Part shown: one piece after another, positions 1 through 7,942 of the stretch
Layout: the number at the start of each line of letters is the position of its first letter
Numbering within the stretch: the stretch's first letter is position 1
Assembly: GCA_016793165.1 (NCBI GenBank)
Contig: JAEULA010000067.1
Span: forward strand, 1-37,843
Direction: 5' to 3'
Length of the DNA stretch: 37,843 bases
Origin: Alphaproteobacteria bacterium
Lineage (GTDB): Bacteria > Pseudomonadota > Alphaproteobacteria > CACIAM-22H2
Program-made: the position numbers and the translations under genes
Notes under the pieces: generated by a model
Seen by the model: only the letters and a program-made list of their open reading frames with translations
Databases searched by the model: none
Told to the model about the DNA's origin: nothing

Positions 1-1373
1 AGCTCGGCCAGCGTGATCGGCTTCACCGGCGGGCGCAGGCGGTAATAGCCCACGTCGGCGGGCGTCATGCCGCGCGCGCTCGCGATCAGCTCGGTGACGG
101 TGAGGCCGCAGAGCCGGCCCTGGCACGGTCCCATGCCGCAGCGCAGGAAGGACTTCAGCTGGTTGGGGCCGGTGCAGCCGAGCTTCACCGCCTCGACGAC
201 CTGCGCGGCGCTCACCTCCTCGCAGCGGCAGACCAGCGTGTCGCCCTCGGGCACGCGGAACTGCGGTGCGGGCCGATAGAGCACGTCGAGGAAGGTGCGG
301 CCGCGCTCGGCGGCGGCAAGATCGAGGCGCGGCTCGTGCACGGCCTGCGCCGCTTCGGCCTCGCTGCACCGCTCGAGCGCGAGCGCAGCGCCGACCGCCG
401 CGATCCGACCGCGCGCCTCGGCCGCTTCGGCGCCGGCGATACCGGCGCCGTCGCCGGCGATCCTGATGCCCGCGACGCTCGTGCGCAGCCAGTCGTCGAG
501 CCGCGGCCGCCAGCTGAGCTGGCGCGGGTCCCACTCATGCGCGCACCCGACCGAGCTCGCCAGATTCACATTGGGCGCCACGCCCTGGTGCAGCAGCAGC
601 AGGTCGACCGGCAGAGACTGTTCCGCGCCGTCGCCGCAGCGATAGACGATGCGCTCGACACGCGCCTGGCCCTCGGCGCGCAACGCCGTGACGTTGCCGA
701 TCACCCGCACGGCGCGACGCACGGCGAGCATCAGCTTCAGGCCCTTCTTGAGATAGCGCGACGCGAGGAAGGCCGGCAGGTGCGGCCAGGCGGCGGCCCA
801 GTTGCCGCGGGGCGTGGTGTCGAGGATCGCGTCGATCGTCTTGCCGGCGTTCAGGTACTGCCAGGCGATCAGCCACAGCAACGGCCCGCAGCCGGCGAGC
901 ACCACGCGGCCCTGCCCGACCAGGCCGCCGGTCTTGAGCAGGATCTGCGCGGCGCCCGCGGTCATCACGCCCGGCAGCGTCCAGCCCGGGATCGGGAACG
1001 GCCGCTCCAGCGCGCCCGTCGCCAGCACGACCTGCCGCGCCGAGACGAGCCGCGCCACGCCGTCGATCGACACGCCGACCTCGCGATCGCGCGACAGGCT
1101 CCACACGGTCGTGCCGGGGCAATAGGCGGCCCCGCTCGCGGAGAAGTCGCTCCACAGCGCCGCGCCGCGCCAGTACTCGTCGCCCAGGATCTTGGTCGCG
1201 CGCAGCGGCGTGTGGGTGACGGCGCGATAGATCTGCCCGCCCGGTCCCGACTGCTCGTCGAACAGCACCGTCGAGAGCCCGAGCCGCGCGGCGCTCGTGG
1301 CCGCCGCGAGGCCCGCGGGCCCGGCACCGATGACGGCGAGATCGTAGGCGTCGCTCAACTCGCTCGCCTTCAT
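1..1373 (-). CDS. FAD/NAD(P)-dependent oxidoreductase with BFD-like iron-sulfur domain (HcnB/OoxA type), 3' end cut by window
   Basis: This is the pyridine-nucleotide-type subunit of a multi-subunit amine or imino acid dehydrogenase (HcnB, opine oxidase A, or D-hydroxyproline dehydrogenase alpha-like). An FAD-binding GAGPAG motif lies at about residues 15-20, and a second dinucleotide fold (VVLAGCGP) sits near the middle. The C-terminal part has a BFD-like cysteine pattern, CRCEEV followed by KLGCTG and RCGMGPC, expected to bind an iron-sulfur cluster. About 457 codons are visible; the family is about 460-480 residues, so only a few C-terminal residues should be missing. The ATG overlaps the TGA of the upstream [2Fe-2S] gene by 4 bases, which supports translational coupling and fixes the start. 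The family and its joint action with the two following subunits are well supported; the substrate is not known. Confidence 0.88.
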   Translation of the reverse strand, partial: MKASELSDAYDLAVIGAGPAGLAAATSAARLGLSTVLFDEQSGPGGQIYRAVTHTPLRATKILGDEYWRGAALWSDFSASGAAYCPGTTVWSLSRDREVGVSIDGVARLVSARQVVLATGALERPFPIPGWTLPGVMTAGAAQILLKTGGLVGQGRVVLAGCGPLLWLIAWQYLNAGKTIDAILDTTPRGNWAAAWPHLPAFLASRYLKKGLKLMLAVRRAVRVIGNVTALRAEGQARVERIVYRCGDGAEQSLPVDLLLLHQGVAPNVNLASSVGCAHEWDPRQLSWRPRLDDWLRTSVAGIRIAGDGAGIAGAEAAEARGRIAAVGAALALERCSEAEAAQAVHEPRLDLAAAERGRTFLDVLYRPAPQFRVPEGDTLVCRCEEVSAAQVVEAVKLGCTGPNQLKSFLRCGMGPCQGRLCGLTVTELIASARGMTPADVGYYRLRPPVKPITLAE

Positions 1374-1669
1374 CGCCCGAACTCCCGCGCGCCGGCCTGG
1401 GTCTCGATCGTCATGCCCTCGCGCACGCCCACGAGGCAGGCCTGGCGATTGCCCACGCCGTCGATCGTCACGAGGCACTCGAAGCACACGCCCATCATGC
1501 AGTAGGGCGCGCGCGGCGCGCCGGTGACCGGGGTCGTGCGGCATTGCGCGCGGCCCGCGGCAAGCAGCGCGGCGGCGACGCTGTCGCCGGTTTGCGCGCG
1601 GATCGCGGCGCCGTCGACGCTGATCGTGACGGACTCGCCGGCGGCGGCCTCAGGCAGCCTCTGGAACAT
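1370..1669 (-). CDS. Small [2Fe-2S]-binding subunit (HcnA-like)
   Basis: A 99-residue ferredoxin-like protein, the electron-transfer subunit of a heterotrimeric dehydrogenase with the flavoproteins on either side. The cluster ligands are C57-x4-C62-x2-C65-x12-C78, within PYCMMGVCFEC and later NRQAC, the usual plant-type [2Fe-2S] spacing for the HcnA/LhpE-type gamma subunit. The chosen ATG at 1669 is preceded by a strong GAGGAGG ribosome binding site. A longer open frame extends upstream to 1759 but would overlap the previous gene heavily and has no comparable site. The start lies inside the end of the DAO-like gene (20-base overlap) and the stop overlaps the next start by 4 bases. Family assignment is firm; the partner substrate is unknown. 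Confidence 0.9.
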   Translation of the reverse strand: MFQRLPEAAAGESVTISVDGAAIRAQTGDSVAAALLAAGRAQCRTTPVTGAPRAPYCMMGVCFECLVTIDGVGNRQACLVGVREGMTIETQAGAREFGR

Positions 1670-2783
1670 CGAACCTCCTCGTGCCGAACGGCGCGAAATC
1701 CTCGGGAAAGGCGCCGGCGACGAGCATCGGCGCGAGATGGAGCGCATGGGCGGCGGCAAGCGTGACGCCGCTGTGGCAGGTCGTGACGAAGGCGCCAGGA
1801 TGCGACGCCGATTGCTGGTAGATCGGGAAGCCGTCCTTGGTCATCACGCGCAGTGCCGCCCAGCTGCGCACGATGTTGGCGCGGCCGAGCAGCGGGAAGG
1901 TCCGCACCGCGCGCTCGGCGATGGTGGAGATCACGCCCGTCCCGACCGTATCGTCGAGCCCGGCTTCCTCCTGAGAGTCGCCGAGCATCACCGTGCCCTC
2001 GTCGGTCTGGCGGACCGTGACGACGGGGTGATGGAGGAAGGGCTGCAGCCGCTCGGTCACCACGACCTGGCCGCGCTGCGGGCGCACCGGCACGGTGAGG
2101 CCGACCATCGGGCCGAGCTTGGCGTTCGCGATGCCGGCCGCCAGCACGACCTTGCCGGCCGTCAGCGTTCCGCCGGCATGCTCGATGCGGAAGGCGCCGC
2201 CGGCCGGCACGATCGAGGCGACCGGGCTCGCAGGCCGGTAGTCGCCGCCCAGCCCGCGGAACGCGGTGTGCAGCGCGCGCAGCAGCTTGAGCGCGTTGGT
2301 GTGGCCGTCCAGCGGGCAGTAGATGCCGCCGACGACCTCCGGTCCGATCGCCGGCAGCATCGCGCGCACGCGCGCGTGGTCGAGCACCTCGTAGCCGTAG
2401 CCGATCGTCATGTCCGGCTGGTTGTGCAGCCGCTTGAGGCGAAGCGCGCTCGCCTCCAGCTCCTTCTCGCTCAGCGCCAGCTGGAATCCGCCCGGACGCT
2501 TGAAATGCACGTCGATGCCCGTCGTGCGGTTCAGCTCGTCGGCGAGGCCGCCCCAGGAATCCGAGGACAGCTTGGTCCAGGCCGCGTAGCGGGCCATGCC
2601 CAGCCCCTTCGACTGGACCCAAACCAGCGCGAAATTGCCGCGCGAGGCGCGGTAGGCGACGTCGCCCTCGTCGAGCACGACTACGCGCTGGCCGAGCTTC
2701 GCGAGCCCCCAGGCCGTGGCCGCGCCGACGAGCCCGCCGCCGACGATGGCGAAATCGGCGTCATGCCGAGCAGTCGCTTGCAT
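1650..2783 (-). CDS. DAO-family FAD-dependent oxidoreductase (HcnC/OoxB type)
   Basis: A 377-residue flavoprotein, probably the substrate-oxidising subunit of the three-part dehydrogenase. The N-terminus carries the Rossmann motif AIVGGGLVGAATA (residues about 12-24) followed by VVVLDEG, where the acid binds the FAD ribose. The C-terminal half shows the DAO-type RPQRGQVVVTE and a late WAALRVMTKDGFPI region, as in glycine/D-amino-acid oxidase relatives. The start codon shares one base with the stop of the upstream permease (TGATG), so the gene is coupled to the transporter. Related trios oxidise opines, D-hydroxyproline or make HCN from glycine. The spermidine/putrescine-type transporter favours an amine or amino acid substrate, which is inference. 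Confidence 0.9.
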   Translation of the reverse strand: MQATARHDADFAIVGGGLVGAATAWGLAKLGQRVVVLDEGDVAYRASRGNFALVWVQSKGLGMARYAAWTKLSSDSWGGLADELNRTTGIDVHFKRPGGFQLALSEKELEASALRLKRLHNQPDMTIGYGYEVLDHARVRAMLPAIGPEVVGGIYCPLDGHTNALKLLRALHTAFRGLGGDYRPASPVASIVPAGGAFRIEHAGGTLTAGKVVLAAGIANAKLGPMVGLTVPVRPQRGQVVVTERLQPFLHHPVVTVRQTDEGTVMLGDSQEEAGLDDTVGTGVISTIAERAVRTFPLLGRANIVRSWAALRVMTKDGFPIYQQSASHPGAFVTTCHSGVTLAAAHALHLAPMLVAGAFPEDFAPFGTRRFDVPEAA

Positions 2784-3592
2784 CACTCCTCCCGTGCGCT
2801 GCCGCGGCCGACCAGCAGGCGTTCGAGCCCGTAGAGGCGGTCCAGCAGCAGCATGAACAAGACGGTCACGACGATGACGCAGGCCGAGACCGAGGTCACC
2901 AGCGGATCGATGTTGTCCTGGATGTAGAGGAACATCCGGACCGGCAGCGTCACCGTGCTCGGGGCGGCGATGAACACGGTCATCGTCACCTCGTCGAAGC
3001 TCTGGATGAAGGCGAGCGCCCAGCCGCTGGCGAGCCCGGGCAGGATCAACGGCAGAGTCACGCGCCGGAAGACGACGGCGTCGGAGGCGCCCAGCGAGAT
3101 CGCCGCGTGCTCCAGCGCGCGGTCGAGCCCGACCGCCGAGGCGAGCACGAGCCGCAGCGCGAAGGGCAGAACGATCACGATGTGGCTGAGGACGAGCCCG
3201 ACGAAGGTGCCGCCCAGGCCGATCTGCGTGAAGAATCGCAGGAAGGCGATGCCGAGCACGACGTGCGGGATCATCAGCGGCGACATGAACAGCGCCGTCA
3301 TCGTCTCGCGTCCGGGAAAGCGGTGGCGCGCGATCGCGACCGCGGCCGGGACCGAGAAGGCGACCGCGATCGCCGAGGACAGGGCGGCGAGCCACACGCT
3401 GTTCCAGAACGCGGTGACGAACTCCGGGTAGTTCGCGATGGCGCGGAACCAGCGCAGCGAGAGGTGCGTGGTCGGAACCGACAGGTAGCCCTCGGGGGTG
3501 AAGGCGACGACGCAGACGATCAGGATCGGCGCCAGCACGAAGCCGACGAACAGCGCGTGGTACGCGAGCGCGAGCGGGCCGTTGCGGGTCAT
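2783..3592 (-). CDS. ABC transporter permease, PotC-like (polyamine/amine-type importer)
   Basis: A 269-residue inner-membrane permease of the binding-protein-dependent family, with about six hydrophobic segments. The first covers residues about 8-28 (FVLAPILIVCVVAF). The cytoplasmic EAA loop is readable as HAAISLGASDAVVFRRVTLPLILPG, shown here only to mark the conserved AxxLGAS...P core that docks to the ATPase. MTRNGPLALAYHALF was chosen as the N-terminus because it matches PotC-like length; the frame stays open upstream to 3697, but that stretch lies inside a palindromic repeat and reads as low-complexity arginine-rich sequence. The gene is last of the transporter genes and overlaps the DAO-like gene by one base. 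Confidence 0.9.
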   Translation of the reverse strand: MTRNGPLALAYHALFVGFVLAPILIVCVVAFTPEGYLSVPTTHLSLRWFRAIANYPEFVTAFWNSVWLAALSSAIAVAFSVPAAVAIARHRFPGRETMTALFMSPLMIPHVVLGIAFLRFFTQIGLGGTFVGLVLSHIVIVLPFALRLVLASAVGLDRALEHAAISLGASDAVVFRRVTLPLILPGLASGWALAFIQSFDEVTMTVFIAAPSTVTLPVRMFLYIQDNIDPLVTSVSACVIVVTVLFMLLLDRLYGLERLLVGRGSAREE

Positions 3593-3620
3593 GCCGGCCG
3601 GCCCGCGGCGGGAGGGGGAA

Positions 3621-3788
3621 ACCAGTTGAGCGCGGAGGGCGCGGAGGTCCCCGGTGAGCGCGGGGATCGAGCACTCTCGGCGCGCGAAGCGCGCCACTCC
3701 GGCAGATCGAGATTGCGCGCTGCGCGCGCGAATCGCGCGACCGCTCCGCGCCCTCCGCGGACCTCCGCGCCTTCCGCGTTCGACCGGT
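3621..3788. repeat. 168-bp imperfect inverted-repeat element between two permease genes
   Basis: Two 34-base arms, 3621-3654 and 3755-3788, are reverse complements at about 28-29 of 34 positions and share the core GGCGCGGAGGTCC. The interior holds further hairpins: a perfect 7-bp stem GGCGCGC / GCGCGCC with a GAA loop at 3679-3695, and a GC-rich stem with one bulge at 3711-3734. The element fills most of the 217-base gap between the permease genes at 3592 and 3810, the only long gap in an otherwise overlapping operon. No plausible protein is encoded. It resembles the dispersed palindromic intergenic repeats common in GC-rich proteobacteria, and could be an immobile remnant, an RNA-stability element or a REP/MITE-like repeat. 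Confidence 0.7.
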
Positions 3789-3809
3789 CTCCGGTGCGCA
3801 CAGCCAGCC

Positions 3810-4679
3810 TCATGCGAAGACCTGCGCGTAGCGGCGCTCGACCAGCCGGTTGCAGCCGAGGATGATCGCGGCCAGCGCCACCAGCAGCAGGGTCGCGACG
3901 GCCGCTCCCAGCGGCCAGTTCAGCGTGTTGAGGAACTCGTCGTAGGCGAGCGTCGACGCGACCTTGAGGCGGCGGCCGCCGATGATCGCCGGCGTGGCGA
4001 AGGCGCTGGCCGCCAGCGCGAACACGATGATCGCGCCGGAGAGCACGCCGGGCATCACCTGCGGCAGCACGACCCGGCGCAGGATCACGGGTTGCGAGGC
4101 GCCGAGCGAGAGCGCGGCATTCTCGACCTGCGGATCGAGGCGCTGCAGCGAGGCCCAGACGGACAGCACCATGAACGGCATGAGCACGTGGGTCAGCGCG
4201 ACGACGACGCCGATCTCCGTGAACATGAAGGCGATCGGCGCCTTGATCAGGCCGAGGCCGAGCAGCGCCTTGTTGACGACGCCGGTCTCGCCGCCGAACA
4301 GCAGCGCCCAGCCCAGCGTGCGCGCGACGACGGAGATCAGCAGCGGTCCGAGGATCACGAGCAGGAAGATGCCCTTCCAGGGATTGCGCATGCGGTTGAG
4401 GATGTAGGCCTCGGGCGCGCCGAGCACGGCCGCGAGCAGCGTCACCAGCCCGGCGATGCGGAAGGTGCGCAGGAACATCTCGTGGAAGTAGTCGTCGTCC
4501 ACGATCTCCCGCCAGTTCTTGAGGATCAGCACGGGGTCGATGCCCTTGTACTGGCCCCAGTCGTGGAACGAGAGCAGCACCGTCATCGCGATCGGGACGA
4601 GCACGATGCCGACGAAGAGCAGCAGCGCCGGCGCGCTCAGCAGATAAGGGGTGAGGTCGCGCCGAGTCGTCATGCTCAT
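3810..4679 (-). CDS. ABC transporter permease, PotB-like
   Basis: A 289-residue inner-membrane permease pairing with the PotC-like permease downstream. About six membrane spans are visible, starting with PYLLSAPALLLFVGIVLVPI. The ATPase-contact loop shows NAALSLGASQPVILRRVVLP, with the conserved LGAS and following proline. The chosen ATG (MSMTTRRD) overlaps the TGA of the ATPase gene by four bases; a second ATG two codons later is also possible. The stop is followed by the palindromic element at 3621-3788, so the two permeases are separated by structured RNA although both are needed in a heterodimer. Family is clear; substrate is not. Confidence 0.9.
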   Translation of the reverse strand: MSMTTRRDLTPYLLSAPALLLFVGIVLVPIAMTVLLSFHDWGQYKGIDPVLILKNWREIVDDDYFHEMFLRTFRIAGLVTLLAAVLGAPEAYILNRMRNPWKGIFLLVILGPLLISVVARTLGWALLFGGETGVVNKALLGLGLIKAPIAFMFTEIGVVVALTHVLMPFMVLSVWASLQRLDPQVENAALSLGASQPVILRRVVLPQVMPGVLSGAIIVFALAASAFATPAIIGGRRLKVASTLAYDEFLNTLNWPLGAAVATLLLVALAAIILGCNRLVERRYAQVFA

Positions 4680-5710
4680 GACCGCGCCGACCGCACCGTC
4701 ATGTCCTCGGGCCGCCAGCCCAGCCGCACCGCGGCGCGCTCGGCGGGCACCGCCTCGCCCGAGTTCTGGCGGATCACCGTGACGAGGCCGCAGGGCGTGT
4801 CGACCTGGAACAGCCAGTGATTGCCCTGGAAGATGCGGGTGCGCACCGTGCCCCCGAGGCCGCCGGCGGCGATATCGATGAAGGTGATCTTCTCGGGCCG
4901 GATCGTCGCCTCGACGCGCCCGGCGAGACCGGCGCGCGCGGGCCAGCGTCCGTCCCCGATCGCGATCCGGTCGCCGGCCGCCTCGCCCGGCAGCACGTTC
5001 GTCTTGCCGAGGAATCCCGCGACGAAGGCGCTGGCCGGATTCTCGTAGACCTCGTGCGGCGGGCCGATCTGCTCGACGCGGCCCTTGTTCATCACCACGA
5101 TGCGGTCCGACAAAGCCATCGCCTCGGCCTGGTCGTGGGTGACGAGGATCGTCGTCGTGCCGAGCTTGCGCTGGATCGCGCGCAGCTCGATCTGCATCTC
5201 CTCGCGCAGCTTGGCGTCGAGATTCGAGAGCGGCTCGTCGAGCAGCAGGATGCGCGGCCGGATCACCAGCGCGCGCGCCAGCGCGACGCGCTGCTGCTGG
5301 CCGCCGGACATCTTGCGCGGGAAGCGATCGGCGAGGGCACCCAGGCCCACGAGATCGAGCGTCTCGCCGACGCGCCGCGCGCATTCCGCGCGCGCGACGT
5401 TCTGCATCTCGAGCCCGAAGGCGACGTTCTCCGCCGCCGTCATGTGCGGAAACAGGGCGTAGCTCTGGAACACGATGCCCAGCCCGCGACGGGCCGGCTT
5501 CACCGCCAGCAGGTCGCCGCCCTCGAGCGCGATCGATCCCGCGCTCGGCTCGACGAAGCCGGCGATCATCTGCAGCGTCGTCGTCTTGCCGCAGCCGGAC
5601 GGCCCGAGCAGCGACACGAACTCGCCGCGCTCGACCGAGAGATCGAGCGCATCGACCGCGAGCTGGTCGCCGAAGCGCCTGGTCAGCCCGGAAAGGACGA
5701 GGAAAGACAT
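4676..5710 (-). CDS. ABC transporter ATP-binding protein, PotA-like with TOBE domain
   Basis: A 344-residue ATPase energising the importer. Walker A is GPSGCGKT at residues 36-43, followed by Q-loop FQSYALFP, signature MSGGQQQR, Walker B ILLLDEP, D-loop SNLD and H-loop VTHD. After about residue 235 a TOBE-type regulatory domain follows (readable IRPEKI and LGWRPEDM), which is typical of PotA/FbpC/UgpC-like proteins and gives the usual 340-380 length. The stop overlaps the first permease start by four bases. It lies 157 bases after the binding-protein gene, with a hairpin in the gap that could lower its expression relative to the binding protein. Confidence 0.93.
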   Translation of the reverse strand: MSFLVLSGLTRRFGDQLAVDALDLSVERGEFVSLLGPSGCGKTTTLQMIAGFVEPSAGSIALEGGDLLAVKPARRGLGIVFQSYALFPHMTAAENVAFGLEMQNVARAECARRVGETLDLVGLGALADRFPRKMSGGQQQRVALARALVIRPRILLLDEPLSNLDAKLREEMQIELRAIQRKLGTTTILVTHDQAEAMALSDRIVVMNKGRVEQIGPPHEVYENPASAFVAGFLGKTNVLPGEAAGDRIAIGDGRWPARAGLAGRVEATIRPEKITFIDIAAGGLGGTVRTRIFQGNHWLFQVDTPCGLVTVIRQNSGEAVPAERAAVRLGWRPEDMTVRSARS

Positions 5711-5827
5711 CGCGTGCGCTCGTCGCCGCCTTTCGCCTGAGCGCCGGGAAGGGTGCCGCCGGAGGCGGTCGGGGCGTCACGCGTCGCCGCTCGCGACTCG
5801 ATGTCCGCCCCGGCCGACGCGCGGCCG

Positions 5828-5860
5828 CCCCTCCCGTCCGCCCGCGGCGAACCGGAGGGG
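5828..5860 (-). other. Intercistronic hairpin after the binding-protein gene
   Basis: Read on the minus strand, CCCCTCCGG and CGGGAGGGG form an eight-pair stem with one bulged G and a GC-rich loop. It begins about 8 bases beyond the stop of the binding-protein gene. There is no T-run, so it is more likely an RNA-stabilising or attenuating hairpin than a full terminator. This is a common arrangement where a binding protein is made in excess over its membrane components. The rest of 5711-5867 shows no gene. Confidence 0.35.
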
Positions 5861-5867
5861 AGCTGCC

Positions 5868-6905
5868 TCAGCGCTCGACTTCGCGTGTCCAGCGACGGTT
5901 CCATGCGTCGCGGTTGGCGTTGACCGTGTCCCAATCGACCACCCGCAGCTTCGCGACCTGCTCGGGCCCGTAGGGAATGCCGACCTGCTTGTCGGCCGGC
6001 AGGCTGACCTTCTTGTTCACCGGACCGAAGCCGGCATCGGTGGCAAGCAGCGTCTGCATCTCCGGCGAGAGCAGGTGCTGCAGCAGCGCCTGCGCCTCCG
6101 GATGGCCCTTGCCGCCGGCGACCGGGCAGCCGCCAACGCCCAGCGCGATCCCGCCTTCCTTGGGATAGACGAACTCCGCGGGGAAGCCGGTGTCGGCGAG
6201 CGCCTTGGCGCGGCCCGAACCCCACACCGCGATCACCGCCTGGCCGCTCTGGAACAGCTCGGTCATCTTGCCGGGCGACGGCTCGAAGGCGAGCACGTTG
6301 GGACCGATCTCGTCCTTGTAGGCCTTGAAGCCGGGTTCGATGTTCTTCTCGCCGCCGCCGGCCTGCACCGCCGCGACGATGAGGGCGTGCAGCCCGTAGG
6401 TGTTGTTCAGCGGCGGCACCACCAGGCGCTTCTTGTACTTCGCGTCCTTGAGCTCGTTCCACGAGCTGGGCGCCGGCCACTTCTGCTCGTCGAAGTACTT
6501 CTTGTTGTACATGATGCCCGTGCCGACCACGCCGAGGCCGATGGCCTTCTTCGACGGATAGGTCGCCACGTCGTAGAGGTCGGCGAAGACGGCGCCCGGC
6601 GCCAGTGGCGCGCAGAAGCCGAGCTCGACCGCCTGGTACATCGGGCCGTCGTCCATGATCGCGACGTCGATCTGCTGGTTGCCCTTCTGGGCCTGCAGCT
6701 TGGCGAGCGTGTCCGTCGAGTTTCCGGCGACGTACTCGACCTTGACGTTGGCCGCCTTCTCGAAGGCCGGCAGGATCTTCTGGCGCATGGTCTGCTCGAA
6801 CGAGCCGCCATAGGCGCCGAGATACAGCGTCTTCTGCTGCGCCGCCGCCGGCAGCGCCAGCGCGAGCGAGGCGGCGAGCGCGCCGCCGATCAATCCATGC
6901 CGCAT
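5868..6905 (-). CDS. Periplasmic substrate-binding protein, PotD/spermidine-putrescine-type (SBP_bac_8 family)
   Basis: A 345-residue exported binding protein for the importer encoded immediately downstream. The N-terminus is a classical signal peptide with a hydrophobic core (GGALAASLALALPAAA) and an AAA-Q cleavage region near residue 22. The mature part starts TLYLGAYGGSFEQ, a pattern typical of PotD/F-like proteins. GTGIMYNKKYFDE and WNELKD follow as in the family. An AGGGGG ribosome binding site sits six bases upstream of the ATG. As first gene of the operon, divergent from a LysR gene, it defines the inducible unit. Ligand-binding side chains cannot be matched by eye to polyamine contacts, so a polyamine, amino acid or opine is possible. 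Confidence 0.9.
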   Translation of the reverse strand: MRHGLIGGALAASLALALPAAAQQKTLYLGAYGGSFEQTMRQKILPAFEKAANVKVEYVAGNSTDTLAKLQAQKGNQQIDVAIMDDGPMYQAVELGFCAPLAPGAVFADLYDVATYPSKKAIGLGVVGTGIMYNKKYFDEQKWPAPSSWNELKDAKYKKRLVVPPLNNTYGLHALIVAAVQAGGGEKNIEPGFKAYKDEIGPNVLAFEPSPGKMTELFQSGQAVIAVWGSGRAKALADTGFPAEFVYPKEGGIALGVGGCPVAGGKGHPEAQALLQHLLSPEMQTLLATDAGFGPVNKKVSLPADKQVGIPYGPEQVAKLRVVDWDTVNANRDAWNRRWTREVER

Positions 6906-6975
6906 CGATAACCCCCTGATCGGTGTCGAAAGACGAGGATCGCGACGCTGTCATGCGGGCGCACGGCCGGTCAAA

Positions 6976-6990
6976 TGCCGCGGCGCGGCA
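6976..6990. promoter_or_regulatory. Candidate LysR operator between divergent binding-protein and LysR genes
   Basis: The sequence TGCCGC-GGC-GCGGCA is a perfect 6-bp dyad around a three-base centre. It sits in the 119-base region between the start of the binding-protein gene (6905) and the LysR gene (7025). Position and symmetry fit a LysR-type binding site, which normally overlaps the regulator's own promoter. The spacing is T-N13-A rather than the textbook T-N11-A, and GC-rich DNA yields such palindromes by chance, so this is only a candidate. Confidence 0.35.
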
Positions 6991-7024
6991 CTAGCCATGC
7001 CGCGATGTTATGGTCGGCGTTGCC

Positions 7025-7942
7025 ATGAACCAGCGCCAGATCGAAGCCTTCCGCGCCGTGATGATGACCGGCGGCGTCACTGCGGCGGCGAAACTCCTGC
7101 ACGTCACCCAGCCGGCGGTGAGCCGCCTGATCCGCGATCTCCAGGCCCGGCTCGGCCTCGCGCTGTTCGAGCGGCGCGGCACGCGCCTCGTGCCGACGGC
7201 CGAGGCGCTGGCGCTGTTCCGCGAGGTCGAGCGCTCCTTCGTCGGGCTCGAGCGCCTGAGCCGCGCGGCCGCCGACATCCGGACGCGGCGCGCCGGCACG
7301 CTGCGCGTGGCCGCCATGCCGGCCCTCGCCAACCGCTTCCTGCCCCGCTTCGCCGGCACCTTCCTGCTCGAGCGGCCGAAGCTCGACTTCGCGCTGTTCG
7401 CGCTGCCGTCCCCGCAGGTGATCGACTGGGTCGCCTCGGGCCAATGCGATGCCGGCTTCGTCGCCGATCCGATCGAGGTTCCCGGCGTCGCGATCGAGAC
7501 CCTCGTGCGCGCGCAGGCGGTGGCGGTGCTTCCCGCCGCGCACCGGCTGACGCGCAAGCCGCGACTGACGCTCGGGGACTTCCGCGACCTGCCCTTCGTC
7601 TCGCTCGGCGCCGCCTCGCTGATCCGCTACCGGATCGACGCGGCGTTCATGGACGCCGGGATCAAGCGCGAGCTGCGCATCGAGACGCCGATGTCCGAGA
7701 CGGCCTGCGCCCTCGTCGCCACCGGCGTGGGCGTCTCGATCGTCGATCCGATGACGGCGTCCGACTACGAGTCGCGCGGCGCGGCCGTCCGGCCGCTCGC
7801 GCACCGCATCCTGTTCGACATCGCCCTGGTGCGCTCCACCCTGCGGCCGCCGTCGGGAATCGCGACCGAGTTCGTCGACGCCTTCGGCGCGCATCTGCGC
7901 GACTTCCTCGCCGAGCGGCGCCCGGTCAGAGCGTCTCGGTGA
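7025..7942 (+). CDS. LysR-family transcriptional regulator
   Basis: A 305-residue LysR regulator. The winged helix-turn-helix is at residues about 3-62: MNQRQIEAFRAVM, then AAKLLHVTQPAVSRLIRDL (recognition helix) and LFERRGTRLVPTAEA. The co-inducer domain begins near RAGTLRVAAMPALA, residue about 91. Starting at the ATG at 7025 matches the family; an upstream in-frame start would add five residues. It is transcribed away from the binding-protein gene across a short shared promoter, which suggests that it controls the uptake/oxidation operon at 1-6905 in response to the imported compound or its product. Its end overlaps the convergent SIS gene by 17 bases. Confidence 0.92.
   Translation: MNQRQIEAFRAVMMTGGVTAAAKLLHVTQPAVSRLIRDLQARLGLALFERRGTRLVPTAEALALFREVERSFVGLERLSRAAADIRTRRAGTLRVAAMPALANRFLPRFAGTFLLERPKLDFALFALPSPQVIDWVASGQCDAGFVADPIEVPGVAIETLVRAQAVAVLPAAHRLTRKPRLTLGDFRDLPFVSLGAASLIRYRIDAAFMDAGIKRELRIETPMSETACALVATGVGVSIVDPMTASDYESRGAAVRPLAHRILFDIALVRSTLRPPSGIATEFVDAFGAHLRDFLAERRPVRASR

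Noticed and set aside
336..1505. A 389-codon plus-strand open frame at the left edge
   Set aside because: Opposite to a recognisable FAD/NAD oxidoreductase gene running off the edge; the plus-strand translation has no domain pattern.
3589..3813. A small open frame within the intergenic palindrome between the permeases
   Set aside because: The translation follows the repeat sequence, with no ribosome binding site and no recognisable family.
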